Source of the DNA: Dichetophora obliterata
Taxonomy: Eukaryota; Arthropoda; Insecta; Diptera; Sciomyzidae
Assembly (NCBI GenBank): GCA_963920525.1
Contig: OY986438.1
Span: 126,916,420-126,980,419, forward strand
Direction of reading: 5' to 3'
DNA length: 64,000 nt
Below are positions 1-11,538 of this stretch, piece after piece. Both the position numbers and the translations under genes were made by a program. Within the stretch, counting starts at the first letter, position 1. Each line of letters opens with the position of its first letter. Below the pieces are notes generated by a model that saw only the letters and a program-made list of their open reading frames with translations, searched no databases and was not told the origin of the DNA.

Positions 1-543
1 TTTTAACTTCAGTAATATCATTGCCATTTGGAAACCGAATGAAATGTGATGGCAATAAGGCGATACGTCTCGAAATATCTTTAATTATTTTACCAACAGT
101 AGCCAGAGATAATCCATGAAGACCAGCTATTATATAAATTATATTAGATCAGATAAATTATATTAATGTTTTAATTTTTGCAAAGTTTACTCATTATATG
201 ATAAATGCCTTTGCAAAGATCGTTCAGGAATAGATAAATTTATTAAAAAATTAATTTACTTACCAATATCGTTCTGATGCACATTCCTCCCAAGGAATAG
301 CAAAGTGCACAGATTTTGGATGCTTACCGGCACTGGAAGACCTCGTTTGTTGCTAGCTTCTTCAATGCCTAACGCATCAATTGCAAACTAAGCTGTGACT
401 TTATCAAACCTGTATCGGCTGTAAAAGTCGTCATCTTCTAGCTCAAAAGGGTCCAATCTTTTTTAATATGTTTTTGCACGTCTGAACAAACTATTGTCGT
501 TTAATATGTCGAAATCTCTTTTTGTTCTCTCTAAATGAAACAT
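1..543 (-). pseudogene. Harbinger (HARBI1-like) transposase, N-terminal part, degenerate
   Basis: Read on the minus strand from an ATG at 543, the translation begins MFHLERTKRDFDIL and continues through LDPFELEDDDFYSRYRFDK, the N-terminal pattern of PIF/Harbinger DDE transposases. A second block near 1-120 reads HGLSLATVGKIIKDISRRIA and then LLPSHFIRFPNGN, matching the helix-turn-helix region and the stretch after it. The two blocks are separated by 124-264, which has gtaagt at its 5' side and ataatag at its 3' side on this strand and looks like an intron. Two in-frame stops (TAA in KTY*KRLD, TAG in VTA*FAID) show the copy is dead. The catalytic domain would lie left of position 1, outside the window. 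Family assignment rests on remembered motif patterns. Confidence 0.75.
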
Positions 544-614
544 TTTCACTTTCTTCACCACAACAATTACTTTTTACTAGATTGCTTAATTCTTTAGTAA
601 CAGCTTTTCCTTGT

Positions 615-730
615 TTTAAAGTTAAAGCATACTTTAAGCGTTAGAGTATACTCTAACTAGACTCTGATTGACTTAAAGTATACTTTATTTAAAAGTACAC
701 ATTACTGAATTTAAAGTGTACTTTATTTCG
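615..730. repeat. Cluster of short palindromes upstream of the Harbinger relic
   Basis: Four related short palindromes follow each other: GTTAAAGCATACTTTAAG (621), the perfect palindrome TTAGAGTATACTCTAA (641-656), CTTAAAGTATACTTTATT (672) and TTTAAAGTGTACTTTATTT (709). They lie just upstream of the Harbinger start codon and may be its subterminal repeats, which is inference. Confidence 0.45.
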
Positions 731-1722
731 ACTATGACTATGCGCCAATGATACTAAGTTTGTTATTTTAGTGTTTAGATTTAAGTTGTATGTTAAGTTT
801 TACTTTGTATTTAATAAAATAGCTAAAATAAATTCTAACTTAACTATACTTCCATAAAAACAGGTAAAATGTAATCTTAATGTGTGCTTATGTGAGTAGC
901 AGGAACGCGAAAGTGATCAAAAAAAGGGTAATGAGAGATAGCACAGACAGTCTTTATTTAGGTATATTTTCCCAACTTACCTCAATTAAGTGTGTTATGA
1001 AAACTTATCCCAGCAGAAGCTGTTTTCTGTTCCAGTTGTAGTAAAAATCGTTGCTGTTAAACATTTTTAATGATTTTAGAAGTTTTGTATATATGCTGAA
1101 ATCTTTCTACTAACAATTCTAAATTAAATTCTTGATATTATAAAAATTGGTTAGAAAGATTATTATATTATTTTAATTATTTTTATATCGCTGTTAGCAT
1201 TACGTATGATAGTTGTAACCTTTCAAAGCGTTTGCGTACAAATTAACCAAAAACGTAAGCATGTGCTAGCGAGTGCGTAGTACCACGACATGCGCGAAAT
1301 GCATGTACTTAAAAATTCAGAACTTCTAAGCCATTGCGAATTCCACTAAGAAATTTTTTGTATATAATCAACATATTTCAGGCTTCAATTAAATAGTATT
1401 GCAAAAACAATCGCAAAAATGGTGAAATTCTTCGAACTATAGTTTGAAATTTGAACATTCAGTTTTAAAAGAAAAAATTTTATATCGGAACTTAAAAACA
1501 CAATCAATTTTCTATTTAAATCTTTAAGCAAATAATTTTTTGTAATTTTTTTGACCTACAAAAATGTTTTTAAAAATATTATTTTTTCAACAACTCAAAT
1601 CTTTAGAAACCTGTAACTTAGTAACCAAGGTAGATAAAAACAAAATGCCGATTAACGTAGTCCTTTTAGGAGAACATTATAGGTGAATTAGAAAACAATC
1701 CTCTATACTTAGAATGAGTAAT
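731..1722. other. AT-rich non-coding stretch
   Basis: No coding frame, RNA gene or clear repeat boundary was seen. A short GC-richer patch at 1258-1310 has no recognisable motif. Confidence 0.5.
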
Positions 1723-1995
1723 CTATTTGGTTCCCTTTTTCCATTTTGAAAAAACATCTAATAACATAATCATCAGCTTAGTGGTGGTATAGCGTCCTTT
1801 TCGGAACCCGTTTTGCTGGACTTGTAGACTAGGGTTGATAAGACTTGTAAGCTTATCACAGATGATTTTTTTCCGAAAATTTTTGGAATAGCTGTCAAAA
1901 TTGCTATTCTTTATAATTTTCAATCGACCTCTTATCATCATTGTTATAAATTGATCTAAAATGGGATGGTTTCCAATATAAATGAAATGTGCCAA
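1723..1995 (-). pseudogene. Non-LTR retrotransposon reverse-transcriptase fragment
   Basis: The minus-strand frame contains CDKLTSLINPSLQVQQNGFR followed by KGRYTTTKLMIML, which fits the conserved RT segment of non-LTR elements usually reading as an R-x-x-P-x-x-x-x-x-Q-N-G-F-R-x-G-R-S-T-T pattern. The 33 residues upstream of this block do not match anything recognised. No YADD box follows, so only RT motif region 2 survives. It is an old internal scrap, probably of the RTE/CR1-like group. The clade is uncertain. Confidence 0.6.
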
Positions 1996-2659
1996 GAGAC
2001 CATGATTTGTTATGTATTATATACTATAGTGATGAAAGTAGTTGGTCTAAAAAATGCATCAGGCGTGTATAAAAACATTTGCAAACACTAAGAACAAGTT
2101 TACTCTATGCAAAGGTGATGGGGAATTTTAGTTATGGCTGAAATAAGCAGCATATAAGAGTAAAAAAAATTAAAGCCGATAAAAAACCAGACCCTTAGAT
2201 GAACATTGGTTTTAAAAATTATACTGAGAATGTAATAGTTAAAATGTATTTTTCCTATGCAAACGTTTTTAACATAATTAGCAAATTACTTTTTTAACAC
2301 CCTTTAGATTTTCAAAGTTTATTACAAGACGCAAACAGCTCTTGTAATTGAGTGTTATTTAAATAAAATTTCCTCTTACAAAAAAATTTAAATGAATACT
2401 TTTGTAATATGATAAGAAATATTAAAATTAACTAGTAAAAAGTTCTAAATAGCAATTTTTTTTCTCATCAAGTAGCATGAAATAATAAAAACTGACCTGA
2501 CCGACGTTCACAGAATGTAGATAAGCAAAACTCAGATAACGCTACACATCAACATCAACACTAAACATGAGTACAAGGTGAGATTCTTCAGATCCTAAGC
2601 AGCATTAAGAGATGCTTAACCAAACTGCCAGCCATTGAAAACAGCGTAAATGCTTTGGC
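1996..2659. other. AT-rich non-coding stretch
   Basis: Nothing recognisable was seen on either strand. Confidence 0.5.
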
Positions 2660-3170
2660 AACGATGCACAGTGTGTCTTTTTCAATTTTGGCGTGCCAAA
2701 ACTCATATCTCAAAAAATACCATAGCTGCAGACATAAAATTTTGCAAGTAGGTTTCTAATACAAAAATAATAACTGTTAACAAAAATGGTTGTGATCGGT
2801 TAACTTCCACGCCTACCTCCCATGTAAATTGAGAAGTAATGATGGCATAAGTTTGGTTGTAAGAATTCTATAGTTGTAAAACTAGATTTCCGAGTTTATC
2901 TTATATCTAAATAAGTTTTTGTATAATGGGTGTGAACATTGTACTGCCACGCCTACCTCTTAAACAACCGAAATAGTAGTTTTTGCATAAGTTTGGAATT
3001 ATGTATGGTATTATGATGAAATTTTATTTCTTAGTTTATGTTATAGTTAAATAACTTTTGGCACAATATGAGCTGGAACATACAACTGGAACAGTATTAT
3101 TGGCATAAGTTTATTATTACGTCTGCTATACTTACTTATATGTACGACTTCTACATATTTTACTTAAATA
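2660..3170. repeat. Dispersed repeat with internal duplicated module
   Basis: The block opens with GTGTGTCTTTTTCAATTTTG followed by GCGTGCCAAAA, which recurs inverted at 6474-6518. It then contains two diverged copies of a ~140-bp module (about 2800-2930 and 2935-3065), each with a CCACGCCTACCTC motif, then a CATAAGTTTGG motif, then an AGTTTATSTTATA stretch. Similar modules with a TATGGGAGGTAGG-like core occur at 20.2, 36.1 and 57.5 kb. No ORF. Boundaries are approximate. Confidence 0.55.
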
Positions 3171-3592
3171 TTGATTAAATATAATTAAAAATTGTGAGTT
3201 TTCTTTATAAAATTTTTTTGTTCTGAATCTGAATCAGAATTTTTTTGAAGAATTCTGGAGACTTTAGTAGTTTTATTATATCTACTGTTAAGTTGGACCG
3301 TTTATATTTAGGTGGTTGTCGCAAAGAATTAATGTATGGATCTGAAGAAATTAGCGGCCGCATTCATTACATTTATTATTACATGCACTCGTTAAAAATT
3401 GTATAAGTTGGTTACAATTGTTTAATTGTAAAATGCTGGTTATGCATAAACGTATTTTAAGAGCATTTTAAGCAATATGGGAATTTTTAAGAATAGTAAG
3501 CACTTGACAAAATACAGACTTTTTGTCGCCAGATAGCTGATTTTGAAAAGTATGCTAAGTATTAAAAAAGCAAAAAAAGTGAAGTGAAAAGT
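3171..3592. other. Non-coding stretch
   Basis: AT-rich DNA with an isolated GCGGCCGC at 3354. No gene or repeat was recognised. Confidence 0.5.
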
Positions 3593-4616
3593 AAACAAAA
3601 ATATACTTACTTACTTACTTAGATGGCGCTACAACCGTATGTCGGTCTTGGCCTCATCTAAGAATTTGCGCCAGCCATTTCTGTCTTTCGCTTGCTGGCG
3701 CCAGTTGGAAATTCCAAGCTTCGTCAGGTTGTCTTCTACTTGGTCTTTCCAACGAAGATGCGGTCGTCCTCTTCTGCGTTGACCGCCGCTGGGTACCGAA
3801 TCGAATGTTTTCTTCACTGGAGCATCGTCTTTCATGCGCTGAACATGACCAAGCCAGCGAAGCCGCTCGATTTAAATGCGCTTGACTATGTCGATGTCAG
3901 CGTACAGCTCATACAGTTCATCATTCCACCGTATTCGGTACTCGCCATTGACGCAGATTGGTCCGTATATCTTACGAAGAATTTTTCTCTCGAATGCTCC
4001 TAAAGTCTTTTCATCTAAACTGCTCAGCGTCCAGGTTTGTGATGCGTAAAGTAGGACGGGCATGATGAGCGGTTTATAGAGCGTGATTTTCGCTCGTCGA
4101 GATAGGGCTCTGCTTCTCAATTGCCTACTGAGCCCAAAGTAACACCTGTTGGCAAGAGTTATTCTTCGTTTGATCTCAATGCTGATGTCTTTGGTTGAAT
4201 TAATGCTGGATCCCAGATAAACGAAGTTCTTCACAACCTCGAAGGAGGTATTGTCAACGGTAACGTGGGTTCCAAGACGCTGGGACTGTTTGTTTGTTGA
4301 CACTAAGTATTTCGTCTTATCTGCATTCACTGCCAGACCCATTCGACTTGACTCTCTTTCTAATCTGGAAAATGCTGCACTGACTTCGTGCGTATTATGG
4401 CCAATGATATCGATGTCATCAGCATACGCAAGTAGCATAACACTCTTGTAGAATATTGTGCCACTACGTCTCAGATCAGCAGCTCGGATGATCTTTTCCA
4501 TTATTAGGTTGAAAAAGTCGCACGATAAGGAATCACCTTGTCTGAAACCTCGTTTGGTAATAAATGGTGGGGAGAGGTCCTTCCCGAATTTTATAACAAG
4601 TTAAAAACAAAAATAT
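3593..4616 (-). mobile_element. 5'-truncated non-LTR retrotransposon with 12-bp TSD
   Basis: The direct repeat AAACAAAAATAT occurs at 3593-3604 and 4605-4616 and brackets about 1 kb of element. On the minus strand the element ends in a (TAAG)n tail (3605-3621 on the plus strand reads acttacttacttactta), a short tandem-repeat tail typical of RTE-like LINEs rather than poly-A. The body begins inside the RT domain at about 4600, so this is a classical 5'-truncated insertion made by target-primed reverse transcription. The intact TSD and single lesion in the reading frame (see the ORF entry) indicate a fairly young copy. Confidence 0.85.
3629..4600 (-). pseudogene. RT C-terminal half and 3' domain of a LINE ORF2
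   Basis: The frame enters at about 4600 with KFGKDLSPPFITKRGFRQGD and continues SLSCDFFNLIMEKI (RT region 4), then LLAYADDIDIIG with the YADD catalytic motif, then the thumb region (LGLAVNADKTKYLVST, NFVYLGSSI, CYFGLSRQLRSRALS). A single TAA at about 3870-3872 interrupts the frame after DIDIVKRI. The same frame then resumes with IERLRWLGHVQRM and ends in a GRPHLRWKDQVEDNL block and NGWRKFLDEAKT before the stop at about 3629. Apart from that one stop it is open throughout. The fragment lacks the endonuclease and the first RT motifs. Family: RTE-like or related non-LTR clade; exact clade unresolved. Confidence 0.85.
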
Positions 4617-4689
4617 CACAAGTTAAATAAAAGCTTATAAAAACAATGGTCATGTTCAATATTTTGATTATCTGCGATTATCTGCGCAG

Positions 4690-4739
4690 AAGATGTCAAT
4701 GGAGGCAAAAGGGGTGAAAAGGGACCACCGGAGTTGCAA
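4690..4739 (+). CDS. Candidate short collagen-like exon
   Basis: A possible splice acceptor (ctgcgcag) ends at 4689. In the frame starting at the third base the following DNA reads DVNGGKRGEKGPPELQ, which includes three consecutive Gly-X-Y triplets (GKR GEK GPP). A possible donor, GTTCTC, starts at 4740 and would end the exon in phase 0, as needed to join the supported exon at 11494. Against it: the donor is weak, the exon is only 50 nt, and the open frame continues to a TAA near 4800 without more triplets. It lies 74 bp beyond the LINE TSD. Treat as a hypothesis linked to the collagen gene. Confidence 0.3.
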
Positions 4740-7700
4740 GTTCTCTCTGCAATTAGCTGTTCGAGTAGGAACGAAGTCCAAGATGATTTTGACGATCGTT
4801 AAAATACTCTTAGAACGTTGAAGTTAATATACATTTATGCATAACAAAAAGTTTTGCACTGTATAACTATCATTAAAACAGGTTTATGAATACGAGTGTA
4901 AGAGTCTATGTGATATCCAAGCTCATTTTTTCACATTTAATTACGTTTTTTATCAATTAAAGTTAAATTGCTTATCTACACAAATCCAGATATTAGGAAA
5001 TTAAACTTTTATTGATTATTTTATACAAAAACTTATAAATTATGTATATTTATTTATTTAAGTTGTAGTTATAATTGATCCAAAGACGCATTTCCCAAAC
5101 TTTTCGATATCCTATATTTACTATTTAACTTAAATATATCCGAGCTTATTGGCATACATTAAAAAGATAATTTTAACTTAATAACGGCAGATTAACAAAT
5201 ATTTCTTAAATATAACAAAGATATAAAGGTAAAAAGTAACAAAAAAATTATGCAACTAACATATTGGGAAACCCTGATTAACAACTGTTCGTCCCTACAA
5301 CATAATTTGTATAACTTAATTGCTGACATTAGACACAAAAATATTGTGTCGTAATAATATTGACACATACAATATTGTGTTTACCATTAATACCTTTCAT
5401 AAAAAAGAAAGTAAAGAATTATCTTCTTTAATTTCGCATCGAAAATGTGCATTGCAGTAAGAGATTCACTTAAAACTTATTCCTACAACTTTATAAGTAG
5501 TTTTAATATATATTTTATTTTGTTAAACTTTGGCTTTTCAATGTTTAATAGAGACAACAGTAGGTATTTGTGCTAGCTTGTTTGTTTACTATGCATTTTT
5601 TTAAACGTGTGTATGCTTTGTTGTTGCCCACAATTTTGAAAGCAAGCAAATTTGTTAAACATAAAATTAGTCATTGCGTGGAAAGTATAAAAGGTAGAAG
5701 AACACAATTTGGAACATTTATAAATTTAACTATCATTATTACTTATCCATACAATTTTTTAATTTTGACTTCTTAGTTTGCAATAGAGAGACCTAAGAAG
5801 TTAAAAACCATAAAGTCGTCATATATCTGGTTCATGAAACTTAACAACGTTGAATTTAATTTCTTTTGCACAATTTGTTTGTCTTACTAATAATTCCAAA
5901 AATTAACTTTATGAGATAACAATTACAGAAATTATCTAAATAAGTGTTATGTGCATTAAGCAAAGGAATGAAAAGTTCCAGTTGCATTATGATGATATCT
6001 TTTAGTTGCGCAACTTTTCGCAATGGTTTTTTTTTTAATTAAAAACTTATACCCTAAATGTTATTTTCATTATATTCTCCAGGTAAGATAATGATAAATA
6101 CTTTAGATATATTTTACTAAATATAACCATAAATAAAATTTTATGAAAAAAAGCATTTCTAAATTTTTTTTTATATTATTTTTGTAAACTTTGAAACTTT
6201 TTTTATAAGATATAATCATTATTTAACCAAGTATTTATAAAAAGAAAAAAATATTGCAAAATATTATCTATATCAAAAGTTATGGTTAGTTAAATTTGAC
6301 TTACTTCTAGAGCATTGCCTTCACTTTATCTTCGTTTATTTAAAGGACTTACTTTGAAAAATTATAGAAAAAATGCAAGAGTTATTTTGAATTTTCGATA
6401 TTGTTTTTCGAATACAAAAATATATTTCTCTAGGGAAAATAAGTCTTTTTTAAAAAATTCAACATTTTATTTTTGCGTATTTTGGCACGCTAAAATTGAA
6501 AAAGACACATTGTGCGATGGTTTGATAAGAACAGAAAAAAAACAGCTTCCTTTGAAATAGCATTTATGTAGCCAATAAAAACAGGTACGCTGTGGCTTAG
6601 CTGCAACCGACAAAATAACAACAAACACCCGTTGTTAAACTTCACAACTAACAAACTCACAACATGCAGCAGATACATAGTCAGGTAGATAGAAACATAG
6701 CAAGAATAGGAGTAGACAGATGATGAATGCAACACTTCGGTGCATAGCTGGAAGCTACTTAAAATCATCTGCAAATAAAAAAGCTCCGGAAAAAGAAACC
6801 ATTGTCAAAATGCTTTGAGGTATTCATTCATGTGCTGTCTTTATGTGGGTGTATGTGTTTGTGTGTTTGTGTGCGTGGTAAAAAACGGATTCGTATTGAA
6901 AATTGGAATTGTAAGAAAAATGCACAAGGCGAAAAGTAAATAGATAGAATGGAACATTTGTTCAATTTGCACCAAACAAATATTTGGCTAAAGGCAACAT
7001 TTATGCAGGTGTGAGTGTGTGGGTTGCAGTGAGCGACAAGGCAATGCTCATTTAAAAAAGTTTTAAAAACCACTAAAGCCAAATATATCTACTTTTAAAA
7101 TTTTGCATGTTCTTAACTTTGTAGAGAAACGCTGTCTTGATTGAGCTCTCAAAATACAGCAGTAAAAGCTCAAAGAAAGAAAGAGAAAAAGAAAAAACTA
7201 AAACTAAATTCAAGACTGGAAAAGAAAGTGTGTAAATGTGTTTTTTAGACATTTGTTAATACTTAGGATTTCACAAAGTTTATATTAGTTTGAGCAAAAA
7301 ATTTTTTTTTGTTTAATTTTTAAGGATTAATTTTAAGGTTTGAGCGAAACTTTTTTTGTTTAATTTTTATGGATCAATTTTCATCTAGTGTTTCGTTAAA
7401 TTTAATCTTTAACATGTTGGGAGAGATACATTTTTTGTAAGATTATGTGTTTATTTAAAATGGGCTTTTTGATCACCATTATAAATGCAATTAAAAAGAA
7501 TTTATGTTGTGGTATTAATTATTTGACCAATTTAAATTTTTTGTGGTTTAAAAAGAATTCAATTAATTTTTTCTTTTCAGAAAATTTAAATCCCTTTGAT
7601 TTTTGAATACTTTGCAACAAAAATTGTATCATAACTACATATATTTTTCCCATTTGTCAAAATTTTTTAATTTTTAACGTTGCAATACATATTGAATTAC

Positions 7701-8697
7701 AATGAGGTTCTTTACCAAGCGAGAAATGAAACTGCAGCAATAATTATTTCTTCGAATTTCTTCAGTTTTTTCCTTAAATTGTAGGTAAATAAACAAATTT
7801 TTCAATTACATGAAAATCACCGTGCGGCACGAAAATCTGTATGTAATAATGGCTTTAAGCTGTATTAAAAGCAGGGATCGTGATCGTTAATAACTCTGTC
7901 TCTTAATTTCTACGTTTTCGCAAGAACAATTGCATATTTTTTTTGTTTTTAATAAATTAGAATCAAAACTTAATCATTAATCATACTTTATATATTCAAA
8001 AACACTCAAAACGTTCAAACACTAAGACGAAGTCATAATTACTTATGCAGACAAAAGTTACAGTTGTAATGTACAAAGAAAAATACATGGAAAAATTTCA
8101 ACAATAACTGGAAGAAAAAGTCCAATTCGAAATCTTTTTGCATTTTTGTATTTTTAGAGGAAGTATTTACTGCTAAATTTCATCATTGAAAAGATATACA
8201 TCACCTTAATTACAAAATAATGATTATGGTATTATAATTTTTTTAATAAAAATCATAACCTTTACGGTCCTCAATTAAATATATTTTCTAAATTTTTAAA
8301 TATCGAGAATAGTTTTTAACGCGGAATCGAAAAAGGGAGTTTTCATTTTTAAGATAAAGCTCAAGAACATTTTGAACATTTTTAATGGAAATTTTTTCAT
8401 CAACGGTTTATCAACAAAATTGGATTAAAAATCTCCAAATTGTTCCTAAGTTTTTTAGATTCCGCGTGAAAAATTATTCCCGACAGTTCTGAATAAACTT
8501 ATTTAATAACAAAAGTTTTGCTTTTTTATATTTCAAAACAGTTCAACATTTATTAAAGAACGAAGACCCAAAATATTTAAAATATCAAATAATATTTCAG
8601 TTTATTATAAACATATGCACATAAACATAAATAAGTTAAACAAAACAAACAACATAAATTAATCTCTAAAAAATTTAAAAAAAACGAAACTTATTAT
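4740..8697. other. AT-rich DNA, probably intronic
   Basis: No exon with splice-site support and no transposon coding region was recognised in about 4 kb. Palindromic patches around ACACAAAAATATTGTGTC occur near 5334-5385. The small open frames here (5570-5776, 6315-6560, 6490-6774 minus, 6828-7082 minus) are low-complexity or match no family known to me and are taken as chance. Confidence 0.45.
6474..6520 (-). repeat. Inverted copy of the dispersed repeat at 2.66 kb
   Basis: On the minus strand it reads CACAATGTGTCTTTTTCAAT followed by TTTAGCGTGCCAAAA, matching about nine of ten bases of 2666-2701 in opposite orientation. Confidence 0.6.
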
Positions 8698-8881
8698 TTA
8701 ACCCTTTGTATACTTATAAGTGACAAAAGAAAACACCTTCATTAGAGTGACGAGGTACCCGGGTAACTTCTCACAATTTTTATAGAAAAATACCGTGTAA
8801 ATACTTCAATATTCAGCTAGATGGATGTTTTGTGAATTTTACTCTTTAAAAAATTTCAAAAATATATTTACAATAATTGTC

Positions 8882-9052
8882 TTAGGGCGCGTTTATAATG
8901 CCAACTTACTACCGAACTGAGCCGAGCTTAAAATTTAAAAAATTATTGGGGCAAAAGAGATGCGTGACTTGCGTTCTCTATTGCTCCCATGCGATTTTGG
9001 GTTTCAGCTCGGATCGGCAAAGCAACAAGTCGCCACTATAAAAGTGCCCTTA
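8882..9052. mobile_element. Tourist/Harbinger-type MITE (165 bp) with TTA TSD
   Basis: TTA at 8882-8884 and at 9050-9052 flank 8885-9049. The termini are inverted: left GGGCGCGTTTATAATGCCAA, right (reverse complement) GGGCACTTTTATAGTGGCGA, continuing through CCGAGCT on both arms to form a near-complete hairpin. TTA target and GGGC ends fit PIF/Harbinger MITEs. It is nested in the piggyBac-type element, so it inserted later. Confidence 0.8.
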
Positions 9053-9749
9053 GGCTGCCCGCAGAGTAAACACCGAAGCAGACAGGCAGGCAGAAAAAAG
9101 TTAGTCAGGAAATTTTACTATTTTTAAAAGATGGAACACAGTGGATACTTGATCCAATTACACAAACTAAAACGATTAGTTGAAATATTATGTATTATCG
9201 AGGCTGTGCAGCAAACTATTTGCAGATAAAGAAATTTTCAAACGGATTTTATCATATGAAATGTGCGATATAATTTTGCGAGAAAAAAAAAAGAAAATAA
9301 GGAAAAGTTACTGACAACTATAGCAATAAAAGAAAATTATTCAGATGCTTAAAAACTACCAAATGATAAAACATATACTACATATGCCATTAACTGACTC
9401 TAAATTAGATGCATATTTTGGTATCCTCATTTGTTGTGGTATAAACAAACCTAATAGGGAGCATCTGACTGAACTGTGGAAACCAATAAATATATAAAAT
9501 AAACTGGCCATTTCAGCCAGTACTTTAGGACTTTGACCTAGCTTCTATTGATCAATTGTGTTGTGCGTGTTATTAAATGCTTGATCACAAATGACCGAAA
9601 ACTGGACGTACGTGTTTTATGCCAACTCCGAACGGCTTATGTTCTCAAGAAGCTTTATATGGCAATTTTTTGTCTCTGAGGCTTGCCATTGTCTGCGGAG
9701 AGGTGACGACCGAATAGAAAAATTAATTCAATTGAAAAACCTTCTGTAT

Positions 9750-9823
9750 GAGCTGGAATTGAACCCGGGCTACCGCGGTTCTTTAGCTTAGGGGCCACGC
9801 ACTCTACCCACTAGGCTAGGTGG
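9750..9823 (-). repeat. tRNA-like segment (SINE head or tRNA relic)
   Basis: On the minus strand an A-box-like TAGCCTAGTGGG (9818-9807) precedes a B-box-like GGGTTCAATTCC (9766-9755) at tRNA-like spacing. The T-arm stem does not pair fully and no sound cloverleaf was found, so it is a pol III promoter relic rather than a working tRNA gene. Confidence 0.55.
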
Positions 9824-10886
9824 AAACCAATATCATTTGCCTTTTATTCGTGCTAAATTGTCTCCGGACAGATTCAAGCGCTCGCTACGCTCCATACGGT
9901 TTGACAACAATTGTATTCGGCCCTTTCGTCTAGCCAAAGAGAAAGCTGCTGTTATTTGAGACATTTGGTAAAAAATTCAGAAGAGTAAGTAGTTTTTCTT
10001 AGTACACACAGAATTTGTTTTATTTATTTTTTATTGTAATGCAATAAAACAATTTTTTTTAGTTTCAAACAAAAAAAATGTTTTAATTTTTTTAAAAAAC
10101 AAAAAATAGTTTCTTAGAAGTTTCATACAAAACACAAAAAAGTACCCGGGTACCTCATCACACCAATAAAGGTGTAAAAATATTATTGGCACCCCCACAT
10201 TTTGTTGATTTTTCTGTTATTGTAAAAAAGGTGCAGTCAATAGAAAATTAGGAGCTTTCAGGAAATTTCAGTACTTTATCTTGGTCACTAATGAAAAAAA
10301 TTCTTTGTTTTAAAACGCAAACGGTACCCGGGTACCTCGTCACTCTCATAAGGGTTAAATAAACAAGTTAGCTGTTAGTAAAAAGTATGAAGTGAATAAA
10401 GTATTCCGTTTGTTGTAAAAAAACTTTAGTATAGTAATAAAATTATTGTTACTTTCAAAATTTCATGAAAGTTGAACAGCCTAGTAAACAGAGTCTTTTA
10501 ATATCACCACCAAAACAAACTAAAAAAGAAACTTTCAAAGTAAGAAGAGAGATAAAAATAGAACAGGGTGATCTCGATATAATAGAAACATCGTTTACAT
10601 TGCAGTTGCATTTATAGTTGCAAAAAACTTTTATATTTTCTTATCAATAAAATCCCGGAATTTTGGGTTTGGAATCCCAGGATTCCGGGACTAGAAATTG
10701 GTTTGTGATTTCGGAATCTGAGGTTCCGGGATTAAAAGCCCTACTAATTACGATTTGAAATTCTTCCATGCTTATTTGATTTATAAAATTTATATTGGAT
10801 GAGAATTTTCCGGTCATAACCCTAAAAAACACGCTTTGAGCAAAATTTTTCTGGGTTATATCCAATGCTACTATATCTATTTTTCG

Positions 10887-10917
10887 TAGTAGTAAATAGT
10901 AGTAGTAGTAGTAGTAA
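10887..10917. repeat. (TAG)n microsatellite
   Basis: Interrupted run of TAG/GTA trinucleotides. Confidence 0.8.
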
Positions 10918-11097
10918 ATAGGAATATAAGAACATAACATTAGTAGGAATATAAGAAAGTTATTATAATAAACTAGTAACTGAACCAAAACCATGTTTCT
11001 TATTTGCTTTTACTTTTGGCTCAGCGTGTTTGCATTTTTTTCCCCTTGTTTGTTTTGTTTTTCTCATTTGATTTTGATTTTTTATTACTTTTGGACT

Positions 11098-11220
11098 GAC
11101 TTTTGCTTTTGCTTTTGTTTTACCTATTGCTCTTACTTTTGTTTTTGCTTATGCTTTCACTTTTGCTTTTACTTTTACTTTCGCTTTTGCTTTTGATTTT
11201 ATTTGTACTTTTTCGTTTAA
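11098..11220. repeat. Degenerate (CTTTTG)n tract
   Basis: About 120 bp of imperfect CTTTTG/TTTTGC hexamers. It creates a spurious Phe/Cys-rich open frame. Confidence 0.85.
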
Positions 11221-11493
11221 TTTTGCTTTTTTAAAATGCATCAAATGCCGGCATAAACCGAGCATATCAAAATACAACTTAAAAATTTTTGAAAAAAGGA
11301 CTTCACCTTAAAAAGCAAAAACTCATTAAATTCATTTCATTAAATGGCAGCACACATCAAACACATTACAGCACACACATTTTTTTTTTAAATAAATCAA
11401 AAATGGCACAGCTTAGTTTATACATATATTGATATAATTTTCTATTTTTCCCTGATTTTTAACTTAATTTTCAACACTTTTGTTACTTTGCAG

Positions 11494-11538
11494 GAGCCAT
11501 CGGATCGCAATCTTTTGCACTACCTTAAGAAAAAATCG
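11494..11538 (+). CDS. Collagen-type gene, 45-nt exon
   Basis: The acceptor tgttactttgcag ends at 11493 and the donor GTTTGT starts at 11539. The 15 codons read EPSDRNLLHYLKKKS in phase 0 at both ends, so the exon joins in frame to the Gly-X-Y exon 962 bp downstream. The peptide is hydrophilic and basic at its end and is not itself triple helical. It would form a non-collagenous hinge just before the helix. Short non-helical segments between Gly-X-Y blocks are usual in the multiplexin (collagen XV/XVIII) and transmembrane (XIII-like) collagens. Which one this is cannot be decided from the window. The in-phase fit and codon composition, unlike the surrounding AT-rich DNA, are the main support. 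Confidence 0.7.

Larger units (their letters stand above)
8698..10358. mobile_element. Non-autonomous piggyBac-type element (1653 bp) with TTAA TSD
   Basis: TTAA at 8698-8701 and 10355-10358 flank a segment starting CCCTTTGTA and ending CATAAGGG. Inside each end lies GAGTGACGAGGTACCCGGGT in inverted orientation (about 8746-8765 and 10325-10347). TTAA target plus CCCT termini is the piggyBac signature. There is no transposase. A third CCCGGGTACCTCATCAC copy lies internally at 10143-10160. The element carries a nested Tourist-type MITE and a tRNA-like segment. It shares its GGTACCCGGGTAC core with the shorter element at 26.1 kb. Confidence 0.75.
10359..11493. other. Intronic DNA with simple repeats
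   Basis: Upstream flank of the first supported collagen exon. It holds a patch rich in ATCCCGG / CCGGGATT words (10650-10735) like those near 62.3 and 63.97 kb, probably a hAT end fragment, and the two low-complexity tracts listed separately. No exon was seen. Confidence 0.5.

Noticed and set aside
10993..11196. 67-codon Phe/Cys-rich frame
   Set aside because: Produced by the degenerate CTTTTG repeat.
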